Assembly (NCBI GenBank): GCA_036337945.1
Contig: JAYZDF010000128.1
Coordinates: forward strand, 1 to 15,478
From: JAYZDF01 sp036337945
GTDB lineage: Bacteria > Myxococcota > Kuafuiibacteriia > Kuafuiibacteriales > Kuafuiibacteriaceae
Length of the DNA: 15,478 nt
Direction of reading: 5' to 3'
The notes under the pieces were generated by a model. The model saw nothing but the letters and a program-made list of their open reading frames with translations. It was not told the origin of the DNA and did not search any database. Position 1 is the stretch's first letter. Every line of letters begins with the position of its first letter. Positions 7,156 to 13,171 of the stretch are shown here, in pieces. The position numbers and the translations under genes are program-made.

Positions 7156-7189
7156 CGTTTAATCCACGTTCCAACAATGTCAATGATGG
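7156..7189 (-). promoter_or_regulatory. Candidate promoter and palindromic operator for the Fe-S/DUF3501 genes
   Basis: On the minus strand TTGACA (7178-7183, a perfect -35) is followed after 16 bp by TAAACG (7156-7161, a weak -10), about 20 bp before the Fe-S start. Overlapping the -35 is a 19-bp imperfect palindrome, CCAACAATGTCAATGATGG (7171-7189), with arms of 9 bp matching at 7 positions around one central base. A repressor bound there would block the promoter. It is not a good match to a known PerR box, so the binding protein is unknown. Confidence 0.35.
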
Positions 7190-7211
7190 ATAAATAAATG
7201 GAAAGGTGGAT

Positions 7212-7251
7212 GAGAGAGAAACCTCCACTTCCCAACAAAGTGGAGGCTCTC
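7212..7251 (-). terminator. Intrinsic terminator of the perR-rubrerythrin operon
   Basis: A perfect 9-bp stem (7222-7230 CCTCCACTT with 7238-7246 AAGTGGAGG) encloses a 7-nt loop. On the minus strand it is followed by TTTCTCTCTC, a pyrimidine-rich release tract. Outer bases GAGAG/CTCTC can extend the stem across a small AAA bulge. It lies 16 bp past the rubrerythrin stop and separates that transcript from the Fe-S gene, which then needs its own promoter. Confidence 0.75.
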
Positions 7252-7262
7252 AAGTTTTGTTA

Positions 7263-7682
7263 TTAGTCGATTCCGTCGAGTAGTGACTGGAAACGTCCAG
7301 CGTGAGACTTTTCAGCCTTCGCAAGCGTTTCGAACCAATCAGCGATTTCTTCGAAACCTTCTTCACGAGCAGTTTTCGCCATTCCTGGGTACATATCCGT
7401 ATATTCGTGGGTTTCTCCGGCTACTGCCGCTTTCAAATTTTCGATCGAATCACCAATCGGCAACCCCGTAGCAGGATCACCAACCTTCTTGATGTAATCG
7501 AGATGTCCATGAGCATGTCCTGTTTCGCCTTCCGCAGTTTCGCGGAAATTTGATGCAATTTCAGGATAGCCCTCTACATCAGCAACCTTTGCAAAATATA
7601 AGTAACGACGATTCGCCTGTGATTCACCGGCGAATGCTGCCTTCAAATTATCATGGGTCTTGCTTCCTTCTAAGCTAGCCAT
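7263..7682 (-). CDS. Rubrerythrin lacking the rubredoxin domain
   Basis: A 139-residue four-helix di-iron protein that reduces hydrogen peroxide to water. The start is the ATG at 7682, with GGAGGAG about 5 nt upstream; it overlaps the perR stop by 8 nt. A longer open frame runs back into perR but is a shadow. All di-iron ligands of rubrerythrin are at the expected places: Glu20 (AFAGESQANRRYLYF), Glu53 and His56 (EGETGH), Glu90 and Glu93 (GETHEY), Glu124 and His127 (AEKSH). The protein ends at FQSLLDGID, straight after the last helix, with no CxxC pairs, so the C-terminal rubredoxin domain (about 45 residues) of classical rubrerythrin is absent. An external electron donor is needed; the adjacent Fe-S protein or a rubredoxin elsewhere could serve. 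Cytoplasmic. Co-transcription with perR implies peroxide control. Confidence 0.95.
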   Translation of the reverse strand: MASLEGSKTHDNLKAAFAGESQANRRYLYFAKVADVEGYPEIASNFRETAEGETGHAHGHLDYIKKVGDPATGLPIGDSIENLKAAVAGETHEYTDMYPGMAKTAREEGFEEIADWFETLAKAEKSHAGRFQSLLDGID

Positions 7683-8175
7683 TTTTCTCCTCCGTTGTGT
7701 TGTAAAACGTCGAAGGCATAGTGCCTTCTCCGTCACTCTTGTGGGTTTGCAAAGCTTTTTGACAAAGCTCGCAAAGTCCCAAGACTTGAACCTGGATCGA
7801 GTGCGCACGAAAGCCCGACTCCGTGTGTTGCACTTCCAAGGACTGAAATTTTTTATCGTTGAAGTCAGTAATTTTCCGACAACTGGTGCAAACCAAGTGG
7901 TGGTGAGGCTCTAGATTTGCGTCATATCGTTTTGCTTCGTTTGGAAGCGATACCTGGGAAATTAAACCCGCGCCTTCCAGGGCATCCAGCGTTTTGTAGA
8001 CGGTCGCTAGGGAAAGCTTTGGAAGATCATCTCGGACAGAATGATAGAGAGACTCGGGGCTAGGATGGTCGTCTCGTTCGAGCAGCTCGCCATAAATCGT
8101 TAGCCTTTGCGGAGTGACTTTGAGATCGGCACGGCTAAGGCGAATCGCTATTTCATGGGGGTCGACCAGTTCCAC
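7675..8175 (-). CDS. perR: PerR-type peroxide-sensing Fur family repressor
   Basis: A 166-residue Fur-family metalloregulator: winged helix with LKVTPQRLTIYGELL (18-32) and the recognition-helix segment LSLATVYKTLDALEGAGL (54-71), then a dimerisation domain. By my alignment to Bacillus subtilis PerR the sensing-site residues fall at the same numbers: His37, Asp85 (KRYD), His91 and His93 (HHH), and Asp104 (KITDF). Asp at 104 favours PerR over Fur. Structural zinc is bound by CTSC (Cys96, Cys99) and CELC (Cys135, Cys138). In the known mechanism iron-bound protein represses and peroxide oxidises the site histidines to release DNA. It has a longer C-terminal tail (about 25 residues) than B. subtilis PerR. 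The start is GTG at 8175, the first usable codon after an in-frame stop; no good Shine-Dalgarno sequence is visible. It overlaps rubrerythrin, its probable target, by 8 nt. Confidence 0.92.
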   Translation of the reverse strand: MELVDPHEIAIRLSRADLKVTPQRLTIYGELLERDDHPSPESLYHSVRDDLPKLSLATVYKTLDALEGAGLISQVSLPNEAKRYDANLEPHHHLVCTSCRKITDFNDKKFQSLEVQHTESGFRAHSIQVQVLGLCELCQKALQTHKSDGEGTMPSTFYNTTEEKNG

Positions 8176-8212
8176 ACGGGTTATTAGTCACAAAAGAAAA
8201 ACCAGATCAATG

Positions 8213-8228
8213 GAGAATGATTATTATC
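8213..8228 (-). promoter_or_regulatory. Candidate PerR/Fur operator upstream of perR
   Basis: GAGAATGATTATTATC (plus strand) is an inverted repeat of two 8-bp arms matching at 6 of 8 positions. It resembles a shortened Fur box built from GATAATGAT half-sites. It lies 37 bp upstream of the perR start and overlaps a minus-strand GATAAT -10 candidate (8223-8228). Binding here would give autorepression of perR-rubrerythrin. The match is moderate and untested. Confidence 0.45.
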
Positions 8229-8253
8229 TGGCCGAAAAACTGATTGTTTTCAA
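8223..8253 (-). promoter_or_regulatory. Candidate perR promoter
   Basis: On the minus strand TTGAAA (8248-8253) and GATAAT (8223-8228, 5/6 match to the -10 consensus) are separated by 19 bp, slightly too long. A second, more distant option is TTGATA (8324-8329) with AATATA (8301-8306) at 17 bp spacing. I cannot choose between them; the nearer one is favoured because it overlaps the operator-like repeat. Confidence 0.3.
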
Positions 8254-8347
8254 CATTGTCTGTGGGCCATAAACAAAAAACAGTCTTGTAATTAACCCTA
8301 TATATTGAGGCGTTTTGTCGAGTTATCAACAACACATTTCTGAGGTC

Positions 8348-8375
8348 AGCTGCGCGCAGCTTTTCAAGCGCTTGA
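8348..8375. promoter_or_regulatory. Two adjacent perfect palindromes before the sugar operon
   Basis: AGCTGCGCGCAGCT (8348-8361) is a perfect 14-bp palindrome and TCAAGCGCTTGA (8364-8375) a perfect 12-bp palindrome, 2 bp apart with centres 15 bp apart. They sit in the 258-bp divergent gap, 58 bp before the GTG of the first sugar gene. In DNA they could be paired repressor sites; in RNA the first could form a short hairpin followed by UUUU. No strong sigma-70 promoter for the plus-strand operon was found nearby; the rest of the gap is AT-rich and holds only the weak candidates listed. Confidence 0.5.
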
Positions 8376-8433
8376 CCACAAGAGCCGTGTTCAGGCATGC
8401 AACGGGTCTGCTTACCATGGCAGGAGAACAAAA

Positions 8434-9510
8434 GTGCTTATCCTTACTCTGGTTTGCTCTAATGGGCTTGGACATTACCGTCGCTGTATCGAAATTCTTT
8501 CCCGTATTCAACAAACCAGACCCGAGGCAGAATTCCTGGTTTGTTGCGAAGAATGGCAAATCCAACGGATGCAAGACTGGGCATTATCAAGAGAATTCTG
8601 GTCGGGAAGAGCGAAAGCCATCCACGACGTAATGCAACCTGGTGTGAGCTGGTCAAATGACCCGAGTATTTATGGCGACGGACGACTCTTTTCTTGGGAA
8701 GATCGACTTGAAAAACTTCCTGAATTGGAAACTGCCGACTTGGTCATCAGTGATAACTTGCCTGGAATCCTCCGGTTTCGGCCCGACGCTATTCTGATGG
8801 GCTCATTTTTGTGGGGAGAACTTCTCGCCTCAAAACATCCAAAATCAGCCGAAGCCCAGCGATACGCAACCTATGAAGGTGAACTGCTCCTTGAGCACAA
8901 ACCACCGATGGTGTGTGTTGACGCCTTAGCGATGCCTTCTATTTCAGAGCTGTGTAAACCGGTGAAGACGGGCTTTATGTGTCCTAAATCGTATGCACCA
9001 GCTGCTGATGAGTATTTTCGACGCGATCGAATAGCAGTACTGGTGGGCGCTACACCGGCTTTGGTGCCTGAGTTACCAAGCCTCTTTGAAAGCCTATTAG
9101 AAAAAACCGATGGACCAATTTGGACCTCGCAAAATCTGATCGAACAGCAAGAAAAGCGGATCGGGAAGCACTTGAGAGCATTTGGCTTTTCTGCTGAAGA
9201 CTACGCTTCTTGTTCTGTCATCATTTGTCGCCCAGGCGTCGGCACAATTACGGAATGTTTAGCGCAAGCCACCCCGATGATAACGATTCATGAGCCAGGG
9301 AACAAAGAGATGGAGCATAATTCACGAATCCTAGAGCAGCTAGGAGTGGGGATTAACGCCGGCCCGGAATTGTCTTGTAACCGGATGCAAAATGCGCTTG
9401 TAGAGTGCTTGAAGCGTTCCGCAGAAATGCAGTTGCGAGCCACTACGCTTGACCGAAACGGGTTTAACGAGGCGGTATCGTATTTTCTGGATAGAATCGC
9501 TGAGGATTAA
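8434..9510 (+). CDS. GT-B fold protein: glycosyltransferase or PseG-like nucleotide-sugar hydrolase
   Basis: A 358-residue two-domain Rossmann protein. The N-terminal domain begins MLILTLVCSNGLGHYRRCIEIL; the GLGHxxRC motif (11-18) is the glycine loop with catalytic-type histidine seen in PseG (GTGHVMRC) and in MJ1255-like glycosyltransferases. The C-terminal domain carries SVIICRPGVGTITECLAQATPMITI (261-285), the family 28 (MurG-like) nucleotide-sugar binding segment, followed by KEMEHNSRILEQLGVG. No signal or membrane helix, so cytosolic. As the first gene of the NeuB/NeuA operon it could either transfer a sugar or hydrolyse a UDP-sugar to free the aldose that NeuB condenses with PEP; sequence alone does not decide. 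The start is GTG at 8434 with AGGAGA about 7 nt upstream. The next gene starts 48 bp on. Confidence 0.8.
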   Translation: MLILTLVCSNGLGHYRRCIEILSRIQQTRPEAEFLVCCEEWQIQRMQDWALSREFWSGRAKAIHDVMQPGVSWSNDPSIYGDGRLFSWEDRLEKLPELETADLVISDNLPGILRFRPDAILMGSFLWGELLASKHPKSAEAQRYATYEGELLLEHKPPMVCVDALAMPSISELCKPVKTGFMCPKSYAPAADEYFRRDRIAVLVGATPALVPELPSLFESLLEKTDGPIWTSQNLIEQQEKRIGKHLRAFGFSAEDYASCSVIICRPGVGTITECLAQATPMITIHEPGNKEMEHNSRILEQLGVGINAGPELSCNRMQNALVECLKRSAEMQLRATTLDRNGFNEAVSYFLDRIAED

Positions 9511-9558
9511 GTTTAGTAAGCCCTATCCCCGGCAGCAAGCGTTTTTGGAAACCTAAAC

Positions 9559-11319
9559 ATGAGTCAATTACTAGAGAGTATTACAGTTCGAGCGACCGAT
9601 TCGATCGATACTGTACTACGATGCCAATCTTCAGCTGTCGATCGAGGACTTCCCGCTGGCATAGTAATCGTCAGCGACTCAGAAAACCAAGTAGAAGGCG
9701 TCATCACAGATGGTGATATTCGCCGTGCTCTGATCAAGGATATTTCGCGCGCTCATAAACTCACGGCAGCAGATTTGATGACCCAAAATCCGATCACATT
9801 TCCGGATACGTTTAGTTACCGACAGATCATCGATGCACTTCCACAACGACTTAGCGAACGCGGAAGACGAAGCCGAAAATTCCTTGGCAAAGTTTTGATG
9901 GTTAATGAAAAAAACCAAGCTACCCGCGTGATTAATTATCACGAACTATGGGAACAACGAGTTGCTTCACACCGTCACGTCGTCGTTTTGGGGTTGGGTT
10001 ATGTCGGTCTCACCTTAGCACTAGAACTCTCTCGCGAAGGCTTTCGCGTAACAGGCGTAGATGTTTCACAAGATCGAATTGCCAAACTCAAAAATAATGA
10101 GTCGTATGTACACGAGATTGGTCTTCCTGAATTACTCAGAGACCAGTTGAATCGAAACTTTTTCCCAACCACCCAAATGCCTGAAGATGGTGACGTCTTT
10201 ATTGTTAGTGTCGGAACGCCTGTTCTTCAAGAAAGTGAATCAGGCATTCCCAAACCGCAGCTTTCGCAAATCACAAGCGCAGCTACAATGGTCGGTAAGA
10301 GCCTAAAACCGGGCAGTCTCGTCATTCTTCGGTCAACGGTACCAGTTGGCTGCACTCGAGATATCGTGATTCCAATTTTGGAACAAACAAGTGAGTTGAA
10401 AGCTGGTCGAGACTTTCACGTAAGCTTCGCGCCAGAACGTACCGTCGAAGGTAAAGCACTGAGAGAACTTCGAACTTTGCCTCAAGTTATAGGCGGGATA
10501 AATAAAGACAGTGTTGAAGCGACGGCGGCACTGTTTCGAGACCTCACACCGATGTTAGTCCGGGTCGATTCGCTTGAATCCGCAGAACTTGTAAAGTTGA
10601 TAAACAATACATTCCGAGACTTGGTTTTTTCTTATGCAAATCAACTCGCTCAAATCGGTGCACACTTCAACATCGACGTAGTAGACGTTATTCGCGCAGC
10701 CAATCACGGATATCCAAGAGATAAAGTGCCCTTGCCCTCTCCTGGAGTTGGAGGACCTTGTCTAACAAAAGATCCATACATCATGCACGAGGTGTCCAAG
10801 CGAGCAGGTATAGAGAGCACGCTTTTCCTGCAGGGTCGCGTCATCAATGAATCGATGTGCGGTACGGTTGCTGACAGCTTGCTCGAAAAATTAAAGAGTC
10901 AAGGCTATGACAGCGGGAATACAAAGATTCTCGCCTGTGGACTCGCATTCAAGGGAGAGCCTGAAACGGGAGACTTACGAAGTTCAACAGGAGCGGAAAT
11001 CGCGTTAGACCTAAAGGCACGTGGATGGAACGTTGTCGGTCATGACCCCGTAGCAAGTGCAGAAGATATTCGACAGATCGGTCTGGAGGCTGCAGAGTTC
11101 GACGACGCTATCGGCGAAGCCGCCGTACTCCTTGTACTCAATAACCACCGCTTCTATCGAAATCTAGATATTGCGAAATTTGTCCGACAGATGCCGGAGC
11201 GCCCTATCATTTTCGACACTTGGCATATTTTTGAGCCCGACCTCATTCTGGACTCGAAGCCATGTACTTACATGGGACTGGGCTTTACCAGAAGCTCCCT
11301 CGACCATACCGACCCTTAA
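9559..11319 (+). CDS. CBS-domain pair fused to a nucleotide-sugar dehydrogenase
   Basis: A 586-residue fusion. Residues 1-135 are two CBS modules, an adenosyl-ligand sensing unit, recognisable by GVITDGDIRRAL (47-58) and DLMTQNPITFPDTFS (72-86). From 138 follows a full UDP-glucose/UDP-N-acetylmannosamine dehydrogenase: NAD loop VVVLGLGYVG (141-150), STVPVG (259-264), FAPERTVEG (290-298), active-site Lys346/Asn350 in LVKLINN, catalytic Cys401 in GVGGPCLTKD (396-405), and AFKGEPETGDLRSS (463-476) of the C-terminal UDP-binding domain. It is expected to oxidise a UDP-hexose twice at C6 to a uronic acid using 2 NAD+. The normal enzyme is about 400-450 residues with no CBS part, so the N-terminal addition is unusual and implies allosteric control by an adenine nucleotide or similar ligand. 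The ATG at 9559 has only a weak ribosome site. Confidence 0.92.
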   Translation: MSQLLESITVRATDSIDTVLRCQSSAVDRGLPAGIVIVSDSENQVEGVITDGDIRRALIKDISRAHKLTAADLMTQNPITFPDTFSYRQIIDALPQRLSERGRRSRKFLGKVLMVNEKNQATRVINYHELWEQRVASHRHVVVLGLGYVGLTLALELSREGFRVTGVDVSQDRIAKLKNNESYVHEIGLPELLRDQLNRNFFPTTQMPEDGDVFIVSVGTPVLQESESGIPKPQLSQITSAATMVGKSLKPGSLVILRSTVPVGCTRDIVIPILEQTSELKAGRDFHVSFAPERTVEGKALRELRTLPQVIGGINKDSVEATAALFRDLTPMLVRVDSLESAELVKLINNTFRDLVFSYANQLAQIGAHFNIDVVDVIRAANHGYPRDKVPLPSPGVGGPCLTKDPYIMHEVSKRAGIESTLFLQGRVINESMCGTVADSLLEKLKSQGYDSGNTKILACGLAFKGEPETGDLRSSTGAEIALDLKARGWNVVGHDPVASAEDIRQIGLEAAEFDDAIGEAAVLLVLNNHRFYRNLDIAKFVRQMPERPIIFDTWHIFEPDLILDSKPCTYMGLGFTRSSLDHTDP

Positions 11320-11374
11320 CGATGGGTAAATGCCGATCGTTGATTTGAATAAGACCTAAACAAGGAGAAAACAT

Positions 11375-12337
11375 ATGCGACCTACTCTGATTGCTGAATG
11401 CTGCCAAAACCACAATGGTGACAAAGATATTCTTCAGCGCATGATTCATACCGCCGCCGAAAACGGTGCCGACTACGTTAAGATTCAGGCAATTCGTTCT
11501 GAAGAAGTAGCTTATCGAGAGCGCTTCGAAGAGGGGATAAAAGATGACAGCGGTGAAATTCTTGCTATCAAGCGTCCCTATCAGGCTGAAGTGGATCGTC
11601 TCTCAAAGCTAGATTTAGACCCTTCGACGGAAGAATGGTTTGTTCAAGAATGTGTACGCGCAGGAGTCGCACCAATGACGACAGTGTTTACTCGTGCGGG
11701 CGTCGAACGCGTGAAAGACCAAGGCTACGAAGCAATCAAAATCGCAAGTTACGACTGCCGATCTTATCCCTTGCTCCGAGATGTAAAAAAATACTGGTCC
11801 ACCATATTTGTTTCAACAGGTTCATCATTCGATGATGAGATTGAACGGGCGGCAGCAGAACTGGACGGCACCAACTTTACGATGCTTCATTGCGTGACGA
11901 TCTATCCTACGCCGCTCAATGAATTACACCTGAAGCGCTTGAATTACCTTCGCAGATACACTCATCAAATTGGTTACAGCGATCACTCAGAACCAGCAAA
12001 GGACGGACTCTGGGCCAGTAAATTAGCGATCGCGTTGGGGGCTAGTTGCGTAGAACGACACTACACTATTCTCGCTCCCGAAGAGTCACGAGACGGAAAA
12101 GTTTCAATTACCCCGTCCATGCTTAAAGAACTCAGAGATTTTGGTAACCTATCGCGGCAAGACCAAATGGCTCACATTCGAGAAGGTTGGCCAAAATGGG
12201 AAGAGGCTCTCGGAAACGCGCAGCGTCCGCTCAGCAAAGCAGAACTACTTAATCGAGATTACTACGCAGGACGATTCGCATCGAAAGTTAATGGCCGCGA
12301 TGTCTTCAACTGGGAAGACCGAGATCTCAACCGTTAG
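11375..12337 (+). CDS. NeuB-family PEP-condensing sugar acid synthase
   Basis: A 320-residue TIM-barrel enzyme of the NeuB/LegI/PseI family that joins PEP to an aldose to form a nonulosonic acid. Motifs in order: LIAECCQNHNGD (5-16), ADYVKIQ (32-38), KIASYDCRSYPLL (122-134, usual form KIASGDLTNYPLL), VSTGSSFDDEI (146-156), LHCVTIYPTPLNELHL (171-186), IGYSDHS (199-205; His204) and ALGASCVERHYTI (220-232; His229), the two histidines expected to bind the metal. Family members usually run to about 345 residues with a C-terminal SAF (antifreeze-like) domain; here only its first part (YYAGRFASKVNGRDV) remains. Which sugar is used cannot be told. The ATG at 11375 has AAGGAG 8 nt upstream. It shares the operon with a NeuA-type activator 141 bp downstream. 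Confidence 0.92.
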   Translation: MRPTLIAECCQNHNGDKDILQRMIHTAAENGADYVKIQAIRSEEVAYRERFEEGIKDDSGEILAIKRPYQAEVDRLSKLDLDPSTEEWFVQECVRAGVAPMTTVFTRAGVERVKDQGYEAIKIASYDCRSYPLLRDVKKYWSTIFVSTGSSFDDEIERAAAELDGTNFTMLHCVTIYPTPLNELHLKRLNYLRRYTHQIGYSDHSEPAKDGLWASKLAIALGASCVERHYTILAPEESRDGKVSITPSMLKELRDFGNLSRQDQMAHIREGWPKWEEALGNAQRPLSKAELLNRDYYAGRFASKVNGRDVFNWEDRDLNR

Positions 12338-12478
12338 AACCCAAGAGCTCGGTGGTCAGTCTTATGGGCTCTGCAACGAAGACTCACAGTAGTCCGAGTC
12401 CGAACACCTTATGCTTCAAAAAGGAGCTAAGTAAGTTCGAAGATTGATTACCGAAAGAAGAAGGAGAAACAGTTTATC
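12338..12478 (+). other. Intergenic gap between the synthase and cytidylyltransferase genes
   Basis: A 141-bp gap, the longest inside the sugar operon. It contains two Shine-Dalgarno-like runs, AAGGAG at 12421-12426 and AAGGAG at 12461-12466; the second serves the cytidylyltransferase at a long 12-nt spacing. No T-tailed hairpin or promoter with both boxes was found. A 27-codon open frame at 12364-12447 is present but unsupported. Confidence 0.4.
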
Positions 12479-13171
12479 ATGAGAGTTCTAGGCGTGATTC
12501 CTGCTCGGGGAGGCTCTAAAGGCGTCCCCAACAAAAACAACACACCGCTCGGTGGACGACCCCTCATCGACTACACGATCAAGGCGGCTACAGCATCGAA
12601 TCTTGATCGCGTTATCGTATCGACAGATAGTAACGAGATTGCATCAATCGCAAAAGAACTAGGCGCGGAAGTTCCCTTTTTACGCCCGGCAGAACTCGCT
12701 GATGACGTGATCAGCCCCATCTATGCAGTTCTCAACGTCTTAGACAGAGCACTCGAAGCCGGAGATGAACCGTACGATGCTGTTATGATGCTACAGCCTA
12801 CTACCCCCATGCGCACCGCAGAGGACATCGATGAAGCGCTGGCGCTGCTGAAAAGTACGGGCTCTGATAGTGTGATTAGCGTCGTAGACGTGGGCGCTAC
12901 GCACCCAGCTCGTATGAAGTACCTTCGAGACGGCAAACTCATTGATCCACCATTTTGCGAAGCCTACGAAAATCAACGTCGTCAGGAATTGGAGCCTATG
13001 TACATTCGCAACGGAGCGATTTACCTGACTCGAACGTCCATTTTGCGGAATAAGTCATTCAAAGGTAACGATTGTCGCGCGTTGGTCATGCCGTCTGAAC
13101 GGTCTGTCAACATTGACACCATCGAAGACTTTCAATTTGCCCAGTGGACAATCGGGGGAAAAACTACGTGA
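12479..13171 (+). CDS. CMP-nonulosonate (acylneuraminate) cytidylyltransferase
   Basis: A 230-residue NeuA-family enzyme that activates a nonulosonic acid with CTP to give the CMP-sugar donor. The signature loop IPARGGSKGVPNKN spans residues 7-20 (CTP binding); other blocks are VSTDSNEIASIA (47-58), LQPTTPMRTAEDID (105-118), PMYIRNGAIYLTR (173-185) and the closing SVNIDTIEDFQFA (209-221) with the metal-binding Asp. Length is that of bacterial single-domain CMP-sugar synthetases (NeuA, LegF, PseF type), without the O-acetylesterase domain of some NeuA proteins. The specific sugar is not decided by sequence inspection. It follows the NeuB homologue, and its stop overlaps the start of the next gene (GTGA at 13168-13171), showing translational coupling. 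Confidence 0.93.
   Translation: MRVLGVIPARGGSKGVPNKNNTPLGGRPLIDYTIKAATASNLDRVIVSTDSNEIASIAKELGAEVPFLRPAELADDVISPIYAVLNVLDRALEAGDEPYDAVMMLQPTTPMRTAEDIDEALALLKSTGSDSVISVVDVGATHPARMKYLRDGKLIDPPFCEAYENQRRQELEPMYIRNGAIYLTRTSILRNKSFKGNDCRALVMPSERSVNIDTIEDFQFAQWTIGGKTT

Noticed and set aside
7683..7808. N-terminal extension of rubrerythrin by 42 residues
   Set aside because: It is out of frame within perR, very basic and unlike the family; the ATG at 7682 has a strong GGAGGAG and normal family length.
8323..8331. TTATCAACA, one mismatch from a DnaA box
   Set aside because: A single near-match, with no further boxes or dnaA/dnaN genes nearby, so no replication origin is supported.
12364..12447. 27-codon open frame between the synthase and the cytidylyltransferase
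   Set aside because: No ribosome site, odd Ser/Lys-rich product and no recognisable family; likely chance.
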